The position numbers and the translations under genes were made by a program. A stretch of DNA of 44,854 nt from an uncultured Bacteroidia bacterium (GTDB taxonomy: Bacteria; Bacteroidota; Bacteroidia; Bacteroidales; Prolixibacteraceae), in NCBI GenBank assembly GCA_903850335.1, contig CAINLJ010000237.1:1-44854 (forward strand). The letters run 5' to 3'. The notes under the pieces are model-generated. The model did not search any database. It was given only the letters and a program-made list of their open reading frames with translations, and had not been told where the DNA came from. Shown here one piece after another: positions 1 to 7,533 of this stretch. Positions within the stretch are counted from its first letter, which is position 1. The number at the start of each line of letters is the position of its first letter.

Positions 1-758
1 AAATGGGGGAAATGCAAAAGATCACTAAATCTCCCTTTCGATTCCGTAGATTCACTCTTCTCAATTTCAAATTTTGGAAATTTCACCCTAATAATCAGCA
101 AAGCCCACACAATTGCGAAGATTGCCAACCCGATGTATGGCTTTATCACACGTAACGTTTCGTTTTGCAGGAAGCTACCATACTCCCCTGCCGCTTTCAT
201 TGCCGAAATCTGCAAATCATCAGGCTCAACACCTGAAAAAATAAATACGGTTCCAATTAATACCCCCGTAACAGATCCTATCGGGTTAAAGGCTTGTGAA
301 AAATTCAATCGCTGTTCCGAGGAGTTAGGATTTCCAAGTAACGCTATAAAGGGATTTGCACCGGTTTCCAGAAATGCCAGTCCGGAAGCGATCACAAAAA
401 GTGCCATTAGAAAAAACCCGTACTGACCACTCAACGCAGCCGGCCAAAAAAGCAAACATCCTGCTGTATAGAGCAACAATCCGGAGACTATTCCTACCTT
501 ATAACTAAACTTACGCATTAAAATACCCGCTGGAATTGCGAGGACAAAATAACCCATGTAAAATGCCGATTGAATAAGTCCAGCCTGAAAACGTGAAATC
601 TCCATGGATTTCATAAATTGTTTGATCAATATACCATTCAGGTTATTAGGAATTCCCCACATAAAAAAAAGCGTGGTGACAAGGATAAAGGGGACGAGAG
701 TGCCCGACGCTATAAATACACTTTTCCGGGGGTTAGTCATATGTTTAGAATTTAGCAT
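1..758 (-). CDS. fucP: L-fucose:H+ symporter-like MFS permease (FucP family), C-terminus outside window
   Basis: Inner-membrane permease expected to import L-fucose (or a related 6-deoxy sugar) with protons. Reading the minus strand gives about 252 codons: a hydrophilic start, then a first helix with the FFMWG motif followed by IPNNLNG and LIKQFMKS, typical of the FucP/NarK-like sugar branch. Later come FYMGYF, FLETGANPF and SQAFNPIGS, also characteristic of FucP. The gene runs off the left edge, so roughly the last 40 percent is missing. Two in-frame ATGs are possible, at 758 and 740; the longer is given because neither has a clear Shine-Dalgarno. It is the last visible gene of a minus-strand group with two GH29 alpha-L-fucosidases, which fits import of the fucose they release. 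Substrate is inferred from family and context. Confidence 0.85.
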   Translation of the reverse strand, partial: MLNSKHMTNPRKSVFIASGTLVPFILVTTLFFMWGIPNNLNGILIKQFMKSMEISRFQAGLIQSAFYMGYFVLAIPAGILMRKFSYKVGIVSGLLLYTAGCLLFWPAALSGQYGFFLMALFVIASGLAFLETGANPFIALLGNPNSSEQRLNFSQAFNPIGSVTGVLIGTVFIFSGVEPDDLQISAMKAAGEYGSFLQNETLRVIKPYIGLAIFAIVWALLIIRVKFPKFEIEKSESTESKGRFSDLLHFPH

Positions 759-777
759 TTTTTAATGTGGCTAGCGC

Positions 778-823
778 CTGGCAACTGACAGCTGGTAGTT
801 TGTTGCCGGAGGCCAATTGCCAG
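778..823. repeat. Small nested inverted repeat between fucP and the URO-D-like gene
   Basis: CTGGCAA at 778-784 can pair with TTGCCAG at 817-823, and CTGGCAAC at 778-785 can alternatively pair with GTTGCC at 802-807. The two pairings compete for the same left arm. It fills most of the 78-bp gap between two co-directional genes, so it could be an RNA-processing or mRNA-stability hairpin. There is no T-run to make it a convincing terminator. Confidence 0.3.
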
Positions 824-836
824 CAGTCATCCCCGC

Positions 837-2126
837 TTATCCCTCATTCACAACCTTCATCGCCATATCTGCCCATTCCCAAAGCCTCTGTGGCTGATAA
901 TTTACTGTCGAGATGTCCTTCATAATATATTCGACATTACAACCTTTTGCTGCATTGTGAAAGCCAGACAATTGTTTTTTCGCTTCATCGATATCCCAGG
1001 ATACAAATACTGCAGGAGAAGGCTTTCGACTCAGAACGTATTTGTCTCCAAGGTTACGCACTGCTCTGTCCACATCCACCCATCCACTCACTGAAACTTT
1101 ACGCAAATTTGGAATCCTTGCCAAAATATCTGCTTTACCGTCCAATGGTTCGCAGCAGCCATAGTAGGTAAGTCCGAACCGTTTGAGCCATCGCAGGTCA
1201 TGCTCAACAGCAAATTCCCAGTGCATTTCCGGGGAGACTGAGGTAAGTATTTGTGCATTAGAACAACCCCACATATTAATAGCTCGCACATAATCAGGAT
1301 TAAAGACGGCACCCGGAAGCTCACTCGTATACCCATAACCTCCCGAACCGATACGGGTGTTATTACAATCCAGACTCAGCAAATTCATCGCTTCAAACTG
1401 ATCCAGCTCATCCATCCAGGCATCGACCATTCTGTCGTAGGCAGCGTGAACCATATCAGGACGAAGACATAGATCCAGCATCGCCTCCTCAATACCCCAC
1501 CACCGGATCAAAAAGTCCCATGGAGTGTACCAGATATGGGTCTGTCCTACTTTTTTAACCGGGATAATTTCATCAAACAAATCATGCATTGCCTCAAAGC
1601 TGTACTGAGTAGCCTTCTCCATATAGGTGATCCGTGGTCGCTTTATTTTCTCAATATCTTCAGGATCTTTTATTTGTATCTTAAAGTGACGTGAATAAAT
1701 CTCATTATTTTTATCCGTGTGAACTGTATCCACATCCTCAACAATTCCAAAATCTGTCGTGTTATAGACAACAGGACAATCGAGGTAATCATTTACAATC
1801 ATATCGCAGGGCATATGTTTCCATTGGTATACTGTTCGCCGAAGATTAGTCTCTAACTCCCTGGCCCAGGGATGTTGTGTTTGAACGGTAAGTTCATCAT
1901 TAACATTCATCTCGTGCCAAGGAATTTCGTTGATCCACACCATCGGTCTCTCCTGATTCAGGTCGTTCAACTTTTGCCACAAAAGGGCTTTCTCCTTATG
2001 TACAGGCGAATCCGCAATCTCAGCAATTTGTGCACCAAGACTGCGTAAAACGGATTTTTCCTGAGATGACAAAATAATCTCCTCTTCCATTGGAATTTGC
2101 GGAATATGACTTGGATCGTGAAGCAT
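837..2126 (-). CDS. URO-D superfamily protein (possible methyltransferase), not HemE
   Basis: A 429-residue soluble protein of the uroporphyrinogen decarboxylase / cobalamin-independent methionine synthase-like TIM-barrel superfamily. The fold call rests on overall pattern, including LRPDMVHAAYDRMVDAW in the middle and the GCCEPLDGK segment near residues 323-331. The HemE substrate-binding signature (RQAGRY) is absent, so it is not a haem-biosynthesis enzyme. Relatives include methyltransferases that use zinc to activate thiols; the adjacent Cys324-Cys325 is a candidate metal site (inference). The start is uncertain: ATG at 2126 gives 429 residues and an in-frame ATG at 2090 would remove 12; neither has a good ribosome binding site. 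It lies 20 bp after a GH29 gene and upstream of fucP, so a role in processing modified (for example O-methylated) fucose is possible but unproven. Confidence 0.7.
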   Translation of the reverse strand: MLHDPSHIPQIPMEEEIILSSQEKSVLRSLGAQIAEIADSPVHKEKALLWQKLNDLNQERPMVWINEIPWHEMNVNDELTVQTQHPWARELETNLRRTVYQWKHMPCDMIVNDYLDCPVVYNTTDFGIVEDVDTVHTDKNNEIYSRHFKIQIKDPEDIEKIKRPRITYMEKATQYSFEAMHDLFDEIIPVKKVGQTHIWYTPWDFLIRWWGIEEAMLDLCLRPDMVHAAYDRMVDAWMDELDQFEAMNLLSLDCNNTRIGSGGYGYTSELPGAVFNPDYVRAINMWGCSNAQILTSVSPEMHWEFAVEHDLRWLKRFGLTYYGCCEPLDGKADILARIPNLRKVSVSGWVDVDRAVRNLGDKYVLSRKPSPAVFVSWDIDEAKKQLSGFHNAAKGCNVEYIMKDISTVNYQPQRLWEWADMAMKVVNEG

Positions 2127-2146
2127 ATACAGTTAGATTGGATTAT

Positions 2147-3160
2147 TTACAATTTGATTTTCCCGTTTATATAATTTCCCACTTTTCGAAGTGTTTCCAC
2201 ATCGATGTCGCGGATTCTTCCTTTATAATCCGGGCCAACATCGAGGGAAAAAATGTTCCCGTATTTAAGGGCACCAAGATAATCGAGGTAAAGTTTATTT
2301 GCAGGGAGGCACAACTGGTCATGTTTTGGAAGTGAATAAAACCACATCGCCCCACCATCATGTTTCGGTAAGATGGGATAGGTAAATTCTGCGGCAATAT
2401 ATCCTTTATAACCCGCAGCTTGCTTATTATATCCTGCTCCTGAAAAATCGTCCAATGCGGATGGACTTCCCATTTCTCCAAGTCGAATACGGCCGGCAGG
2501 AGTGCCATGATTGTAACCGGGAAGGCAATTGGGCTGAAATTGTTCTACCCATTTATCTGTATCCTCATGACTAAGTCCGCCGTCACCCTGAGCATGGTCG
2601 AACCAGATATATTCAATCGGTCCATATTGAGTCAGAAGTTCTTTAAGCTGTGCTTTTTTTATTTCCGGATTCTTTCCTCCATCCTTAAGGGAGACTGCTC
2701 CGGGGAAGGTCCAGTCTCCTTCTGAAAAATACAATGCCAGTTTTATCCCGTATTTATCGCATGATTTTCGAAGTTTTGCCAAAACATCAATCCTTAACGC
2801 GCTGTTTGTTACCTTCTTTTCAGTTGTTTTGGTATCCCAAAGGCAGAATCCATCGTGATGTTTTGTCAGAAACAGGATATATCCCATTCCTGCATCTTTG
2901 GCAACTTTACACCATTGGTCGGTATTACACCCGGTAGCCTTAAAATAAGTCGCATCTTTCCCTTCTGTTGGTGTCCATTCCTGTCCTGAGAAAGTGCTAA
3001 AAGACCAACAGATGAACATGCCAAATTTCATTTCTGAGATCTCCTTGGCACGAATGGTGTTGTCAATGCGGTTTAGATTAATCTGGGCCGATCCACGCAG
3101 AAATCCTAAAAAGAATAACATGGCCACCAAGGGCATGAGTTTAATGTTCAGCAAATTCAT
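2147..3160 (-). CDS. Secreted GH29 alpha-L-fucosidase, short form
   Basis: A 337-residue exported protein of the GH29 alpha-L-fucosidase family, which removes terminal L-fucose with retention of configuration. Residues 1-26 form a signal peptide ending around GSA-Q. The barrel carries KHHDGF at residues 100-105 and YIWFD at 184-188, where Asp188 sits in the position of the GH29 nucleophile. It is short: it covers only the catalytic barrel and lacks the C-terminal beta-sandwich found in many GH29 enzymes. Such short members are sometimes annotated only as alpha-L-fucosidase-like, and activity on fucose is not certain. It starts a three-gene run (this gene, the URO-D-like gene, fucP) and has a plausible promoter just upstream at 3199-3231. 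Confidence 0.82.
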   Translation of the reverse strand: MNLLNIKLMPLVAMLFFLGFLRGSAQINLNRIDNTIRAKEISEMKFGMFICWSFSTFSGQEWTPTEGKDATYFKATGCNTDQWCKVAKDAGMGYILFLTKHHDGFCLWDTKTTEKKVTNSALRIDVLAKLRKSCDKYGIKLALYFSEGDWTFPGAVSLKDGGKNPEIKKAQLKELLTQYGPIEYIWFDHAQGDGGLSHEDTDKWVEQFQPNCLPGYNHGTPAGRIRLGEMGSPSALDDFSGAGYNKQAAGYKGYIAAEFTYPILPKHDGGAMWFYSLPKHDQLCLPANKLYLDYLGALKYGNIFSLDVGPDYKGRIRDIDVETLRKVGNYINGKIKL

Positions 3161-3198
3161 AAGAATAGTTTTAGTTTACCAGATTTGAAAAAGGTATT

Positions 3199-3231
3199 CA
3201 AAGATACAATTTGCTAAATCAATTGCCTAAA
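3199..3231 (-). promoter_or_regulatory. Candidate Bacteroidota-type promoter for the GH29 / URO-D / fucP run
   Basis: On the minus strand TATCTTTG (plus-strand positions 3199-3206) matches the TAnnTTTG -7 consensus of Bacteroidota housekeeping promoters. TTTA at 3228-3231 lies 21 nt upstream as an imperfect -33 (consensus TTTG). The -7 box is 39 bp before the ATG at 3160, predicting a leader of about 30 nt. Confidence 0.45.
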
Positions 3232-3419
3232 TCTGTAGTAATAATTAGAGGCCGTAGTTAGTAAATTGAGTGCAATTCAAATTTGATCATTTAGTTTATT
3301 CCATTCGCCTTTTTTTATGACGAACGATAATCTCCTGAATAAAAACCAGGGCACCTGATTGCTTCGCAGATATATTTTATCCAATGTGTAGAGGCTTCGG
3401 AATGCAAAAATCAAAATGC

Positions 3420-3526
3420 AAATGTCAATAAGTTATAATTCAACCCGTTTCGGGTTGGGTTCGATTGACATTTCTTTTACCCTCAGTTTCGCTGAGGGCC
3501 ACTAACATTTAACTCCTGTCGGAGTT
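3420..3526. repeat. Three consecutive small palindromes
   Basis: First, CAACCCG (3441-3447) and CGGGTTG (3451-3457) around a TTT loop, enclosed by an outer 10-bp inverted repeat at 3420-3429 and 3464-3473. Second, CCCTCAG (3480-3486) and CTGAGGG (3492-3498) around a 5-nt loop. Third, AACTCC (3511-3516) and GGAGTT (3521-3526) around TGTC. All stems are perfect at 6-7 bp with 3-5 nt loops. Confidence 0.8.
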
Positions 3527-3600
3527 CCCATATTAATCTTTTTCGAATTCTGACCGATTTCGTTTCAGGATTTAGCCATTCTGTTCAGTCCGAAAAAGAA

Positions 3601-3690
3601 TGGATAAGGAGGAAAATACCGTCCCTAACCGGGACGGCTATCCATATTCTATCCTCAATTTCTACCCGTATTTTGTTCCTGGCGGAACAA
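3601..3690. repeat. Composite palindromic repeat unit, copy 1
   Basis: CCGTCCC (3619-3625) pairs with GGGACGG (3631-3637), flanked by TGGATA (3601-3606) and TATCCA (3639-3644). Fifty-four nt after the start of the first stem comes a second hairpin, TTGTTCC (3673-3679) with GGAACAA (3684-3690). A conserved linker containing ATTTCTACCC and TATTTTGTTCC joins them. The same pair recurs with identical 54-nt spacing at 3839-3908. Confidence 0.85.
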
Positions 3691-3838
3691 TGTTCAAGCA
3701 TAATTTGCTTTGAAGGTTGAGATGAAGAAAATAAGGTTTTATATCCATAGAATAGATATTACCATTTCTGTTTTCAAATCAAAAATGACATTTACGATTG
3801 ATTTAAAAGATTGAATTGGTCCAGGGAGAAGGGAAATT

Positions 3839-3908
3839 CCGTCCCTGGCCGGGACGGCGCTTCAGAATCTATTACAATTTCTACCCATATTTTGTTCCTC
3901 GCGGAACA
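3839..3908. repeat. Composite palindromic repeat unit, copy 2
   Basis: CCGTCCC (3839-3845) and GGGACGG (3851-3857), then TGTTCC (3893-3898) and GGAACA (3903-3908). Start-to-start spacing is 54 nt, exactly as in copy 1 at 3601-3690, and the linker ATTTCTACCCATATTTTG is nearly identical. The unit is therefore a repeated composite element rather than two independent hairpins. Confidence 0.85.
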
Positions 3909-4041
3909 TTTTTCAAACAATTTTGTGGACATATGGAGATCAAATTAAAACGTTAATAAGGCCTCATCAAGAATTTACCGCTGACTAATTTTTTATCATT
4001 TCATTTGGGGAATAATATATGGAATCACATGGTTTCAAAGA

Positions 4042-4098
4042 GCTCCGTCGGAGTCTGATCTATATAACCACCGGTGCAATGGAAACGAACCTATCTTA
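4042..4098. repeat. Degenerate copy of the CTCC/GGAG plus CCGGT repeat
   Basis: CTCC (4043-4046) and GGAG (4050-4053) form a short hairpin, followed after about 20 nt by CCACCGGTGCAATGG and AACGAACC. Motif order and spacing match the better-preserved copy at 4146-4203, displaced by 105-106 bp. Confidence 0.65.
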
Positions 4099-4145
4099 TT
4101 ATTGAATCCTCCCGAAAAACCATTTGTAATCAGTAGGTTATAACG

Positions 4146-4203
4146 AACTCCGGCAGGAGTTCAATGTGAATAACCCCCGGTGTAGTGAAACGGAACCGGG
4201 GGT
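4146..4203. repeat. Composite palindromic repeat with an 8-bp second stem
   Basis: AACTCC (4146-4151) and GGAGTT (4156-4161) are followed by CCCCCGGT (4174-4181) paired perfectly with ACCGGGGG (4195-4202) around a 13-nt loop containing GTAGTGAAACGG. The first stem is the same sequence as the palindrome at 3511-3526. Confidence 0.8.
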
Positions 4204-4450
4204 AGCGATGCGTAATAGACCCCAGCTCCGGAGTGGGCTGAACATCTTTTTGGTATCCTCTGGATGTACCTTATGGAATAAATAAAAGAAAATAAGTAGG
4301 TTATCGGTTTTATGTCCCCCTTGCCAGGATTCTCATATATAAATTCACGGAATGGGAAATATTTCCATCTGCTTTTAAACCTTATTTCTCTTCATATTAA
4401 CTTTCATAGCCCCGGAACCCCCTACCACCTCAAATCTTATTTCCTTTTTT

Positions 4451-6184
4451 TTATTTATCCAGCTTGCTTATTGCCCGACTCAATACAAAATTATTTTCCT
4501 TTAGCGTATTGTAAGCCTCATCCTCATCCAGATAAAACAGAGTCTTAAGAATATGTTTCGCGCGCTGAATAAGCTTTTCATTAATACACTCAACCTCTGT
4601 CATGTAGCAGCCATGAACTTTACCCAGCCGGATCATCGCTGAGGTAGAAAGAAAATTAAGAACCTTTTTGGTGGAAGTTCCAGCCTTCATTCTTGTCGAG
4701 CCAGCCAAAACTTCATTCCCCGATTGAAGCGATATCACCCGATCACAAAAGGGAAGCGATTGGACTTCCTCTTCCTGTACCATAACGGTAAAGGCACCGA
4801 CAAATTTTGCATATCCAAGGGCAGACTGGACATAATATGCGGAGCCACTGACAGATATTCCAATGACAATATCTTTGGCTGTGATGTTGGCAAGCAGCAA
4901 ATCTGGAACCGAGCTGGCATCTTCCTCAAAATTAGTCTCAATATCAATGGATGCATCGGCAACACCCCCGGAGATAAAGGTGAGTACACGATCTCTTGGA
5001 AAGCCAAATGTACATGCAATCTCGACTGTATCGATAGCAGCAAGCCTTCCACTCGTACCAGATCCAACATAAACTAAACGTCCGCCATTTGTCAGGCTTA
5101 GCACAATCTTTTCAGATACCTCAGAGATGGCGGCTAATGATTTCTCAAGATTCTCACCCGATTCCTGCTCAGAATTCCATAAAAGACGAACAAGATCATC
5201 CGTATTTAGCTTCTCGAGTCTCACTGAATCATCATAGGGAATCTCAGTATTGTAACGACTATACTCCTTCTTAAACCGCGTATCCTGCGCTTTTTCCTCT
5301 CCAATTGCCAGCAGTACCGCACCTAACAAAGGAAGTGTATTTCCCTCCGGCATGACTTCAATTTCAACTCCCGGACAAGAAAGTAAATTTTCCTTTTTTA
5401 AACCTTCTTCCAAAGATGCAGCCAGGGGAAATTGAACTTCAGAAACTGCCACTGAAAGTCCTCCACCAATGACAATTTTATTTATCCCGTAAAGCAAGTG
5501 TGCTGTACCAATTATTCCTGCCAGATTCTTCAGATATTGATCCCTGACCGAAAGGTATTTATCCTCAGTAAATATATTACCAAGTTTTTTCGCAGGATCA
5601 AATTCAGCTAATGCCGAGGCACTCGCTATTTCGTCATAGTAACCTGAGGGAGTATAAGTACATCCAAGCAATGGAATCGCAAAGTTAGGTGTCCACTTCC
5701 TGCCGTTTCGCCAGACGGTAAAACCCAGTCCGGTGCCAATCGGCATAACCCCAATCGTTTTTAGTCCGGTTAAGTAACCCAGGGAAGCAGCACCTACAGA
5801 CGTAGCATCTGCATCGTTAATAAGGGTTACCGGAACTCTAAAACGATCCTCAAGCCAGACAACCCAACTGTTATTGGTTAGTGCCTTAATATGACTTGCC
5901 GCAATCAGTAATTTCTTTCCGGCATAGTCTACAACCCCGGCTGTTGATATACCTATTCCACCAACCTTTTGACCATCTGACAACAATTTATCAAGCAGAT
6001 CTTCGAGGGCACCGATGAATCCGATGGTATCTGAGCCGTTACTTAATCTGCTTTTAACTCTTACGACTGGACACTTTTCTAAGATTCCCGGCACATCAGG
6101 AATAGTAAGACTGTCATTAAGCCCAACAGCCACACCTTTCAGCCACGTACCACCAATATCTATTCCGAGGTAAACTTTTGCCAT
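4451..6184 (-). CDS. ROK-family kinase fused to MurQ-type N-acetylmuramic acid 6-phosphate etherase
   Basis: A 577-residue cytoplasmic fusion. Residues 1-300 are a ROK sugar-kinase domain: GIDIGGTWLKG (7-17) is the phosphate loop, IGISTAG lies near 78-83, and INDADA (122-127) carries the catalytic-type Asp. The usual ROK zinc motif (His plus CxCGxxGC) is missing; the matching stretch at about 170-190 has one Cys only. Residues 310-577 are a SIS domain very like MurQ: GSGTSGR (374-380), Glu388, a Glu/Asp-rich ETNFEED (416-422), GSTRMKAGT (495-503) and NFLSTSAMIRLGKVHG. MurQ cleaves the lactyl ether of MurNAc-6-phosphate to GlcNAc-6-phosphate and D-lactate, so kinase plus etherase would make a two-step MurNAc salvage enzyme (inference). 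The ATG at 6184 is chosen over an adjacent TTG at 6187: AGGGAGG lies just upstream, and the ATG overlaps the previous stop as TGATG, indicating coupled translation. Confidence 0.82.
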   Translation of the reverse strand: MAKVYLGIDIGGTWLKGVAVGLNDSLTIPDVPGILEKCPVVRVKSRLSNGSDTIGFIGALEDLLDKLLSDGQKVGGIGISTAGVVDYAGKKLLIAASHIKALTNNSWVVWLEDRFRVPVTLINDADATSVGAASLGYLTGLKTIGVMPIGTGLGFTVWRNGRKWTPNFAIPLLGCTYTPSGYYDEIASASALAEFDPAKKLGNIFTEDKYLSVRDQYLKNLAGIIGTAHLLYGINKIVIGGGLSVAVSEVQFPLAASLEEGLKKENLLSCPGVEIEVMPEGNTLPLLGAVLLAIGEEKAQDTRFKKEYSRYNTEIPYDDSVRLEKLNTDDLVRLLWNSEQESGENLEKSLAAISEVSEKIVLSLTNGGRLVYVGSGTSGRLAAIDTVEIACTFGFPRDRVLTFISGGVADASIDIETNFEEDASSVPDLLLANITAKDIVIGISVSGSAYYVQSALGYAKFVGAFTVMVQEEEVQSLPFCDRVISLQSGNEVLAGSTRMKAGTSTKKVLNFLSTSAMIRLGKVHGCYMTEVECINEKLIQRAKHILKTLFYLDEDEAYNTLKENNFVLSRAISKLDK

Positions 6185-7518
6185 CAATTTAATCCTCCCT
6201 GACCCCGATACAATTTCAATGGTTTGTCGAGTTTAACCTTGAGAACAGTGATATATTTATCGAGAACATTTTCGGGCACATCGATATACACTAATCCGGG
6301 AACAGGACTCCAGGAGATTTTGCCCACAACCTTATGAGGCAGTTGTGTGCCATTCCCTACTACTGAGATATCCGAAATCTTATTGATCAATCCCTTTATC
6401 ATTATTGTACCAGAAACATGTCCGTGTAAAAAAAGGTAGAGCGAAGTTGAGTCCTTGGAGAGAGTAGTAGGTCCGTAAAAATGACCCTGAGGCAGACCAC
6501 CTGCAGTACTAAAGATTGCTTCACCATGTTTTTTGTTCCAGGCTCCGAGTTCCTTCAGAACATTAATCTGCTCGTCAGGGATCGTGCCGTCTTCTTTAGG
6601 TCCCATGTCCAGCAATAAATTTCCACCATTCGAGACTGCATCAACAAATATCGTAATAACTTCATAAGGTGTTTTCCAGTTATTATCATTGTGAAATCCC
6701 CAGTTATCGTTTGTAGTCATACATAACTCCCACCAGTTAAACTTTGGTCTTGAAACAGGAAAGTTTTGTTCTGGTGTGTCATAATCGCCATAACCCTGTA
6801 ACCGGCCATTAATTATCGCATCGGGATTTCCCGATAAGATTAGATTCCTTACCTTCTGCGATTCCCACTCTTCTGCACTATGTTCCCAGTCGCCGTCAAA
6901 CCACCAGAGATCAGGTTTAAACATTGTGTTAATCTCTTTTATCTGCCCCTGAAAGAAAGACCGGAACCGGTTCCAGCGATCATAATCATTATCAACCTTA
7001 TACCGGGAACTATCTTTAAGAAACCCAGGATAGTTATTATCAGACCAGTCGATAAGTGAAAAATATGCACCGCACTTGATATTACGTTTTCTAAGCTCAT
7101 CGAAAAACGGTTTGACCATATCGCGTTTTGCCGGAGTCGCCTTAACGATACTCATATTATTCATTTTGGTATCGTACATTGCCACTCCATCATGATGCTT
7201 TGTAGTGAGCACTGAATATCTGGCTCCACTCTCCTGGATAAGATCAGCCCAGGCCGCAGGATTATAATTTTTAAGGGTAAATCCTTTGAGCTGTTTCATA
7301 TAGTCGTCATGACTGATCTTTTTATTATGAAAACTCCAGGATTCATCAATGCCATTGACAGAATAAATGCCGGCATGAATAAATATTCCAAGCTTAGCAT
7401 CTGCAAACCATTGCATTTTCTGTTTAATTTCCTTTGGGTCAATTTTCGATTGGGAAAAACAATAAACACTACTCAAAATCATCAAACCTAACAGGCAAAA
7501 AAATCGTCCAATTCTCAT
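6184..7518 (-). CDS. Secreted GH29 alpha-L-fucosidase
   Basis: A 444-residue exported GH29 enzyme that hydrolyses terminal alpha-L-fucose. A signal peptide covers about residues 1-23 (ending FSQ). The barrel shows GIFIHAG (44-50), KHHD (107-110) and WWFDGDW (205-211), with Asp208 as the expected nucleophile. LLDMGP follows the barrel, and a C-terminal beta-sandwich domain is present, so it has typical full length. It follows the unknown 741-residue protein by 15 bp and overlaps the start of the ROK-MurQ gene by one base, so the three are almost certainly one transcript. It differs clearly from the second GH29 protein at 2147-3160; the two are not a recent duplication. Confidence 0.92.
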   Translation of the reverse strand: MRIGRFFCLLGLMILSSVYCFSQSKIDPKEIKQKMQWFADAKLGIFIHAGIYSVNGIDESWSFHNKKISHDDYMKQLKGFTLKNYNPAAWADLIQESGARYSVLTTKHHDGVAMYDTKMNNMSIVKATPAKRDMVKPFFDELRKRNIKCGAYFSLIDWSDNNYPGFLKDSSRYKVDNDYDRWNRFRSFFQGQIKEINTMFKPDLWWFDGDWEHSAEEWESQKVRNLILSGNPDAIINGRLQGYGDYDTPEQNFPVSRPKFNWWELCMTTNDNWGFHNDNNWKTPYEVITIFVDAVSNGGNLLLDMGPKEDGTIPDEQINVLKELGAWNKKHGEAIFSTAGGLPQGHFYGPTTLSKDSTSLYLFLHGHVSGTIMIKGLINKISDISVVGNGTQLPHKVVGKISWSPVPGLVYIDVPENVLDKYITVLKVKLDKPLKLYRGQGGLN

Positions 7519-7533
7519 AATAATTTTCTATTT

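Larger units (their letters stand above)
3161..4450. other. 1.29-kb non-coding gap rich in small palindromes
   Basis: I find no convincing gene on either strand; the open frames here are short and composition-driven. Apart from a promoter candidate at 3199-3231, the content is a set of short hairpin-forming repeats between 3420 and 4203, listed separately. About 245 bp at each end shows no recognisable structure other than the promoter. The gap interrupts an otherwise tightly packed minus-strand gene group, so it probably separates two transcription units. Confidence 0.75.

Noticed and set aside
133-426. 97-codon plus-strand frame at the left edge
   Set aside because: Opposite the FucP helices, which are clearly conserved on the minus strand.
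837-2126. HemE, uroporphyrinogen decarboxylase for haem synthesis
   Set aside because: The HemE N-terminal RQAGRY signature and neighbouring haem genes are absent.
3420-4203. CRISPR-like array
   Set aside because: The repeats are palindromes of different families with irregular spacing and no uniform spacers; no cas genes are present.
4724-5077. 117-codon plus-strand and similar frames opposite the ROK-MurQ fusion
   Set aside because: Shadows of the conserved SIS domain; no independent support.
6185-6187. TTG as start of the ROK-MurQ gene
   Set aside because: The adjacent ATG at 6184 has a well-spaced AGGGAGG and a one-base overlap with the preceding stop.
2147-7518. Recent duplication of the two GH29 genes
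   Set aside because: They share only family motifs, differ in length (337 versus 444 residues) and in domain content.
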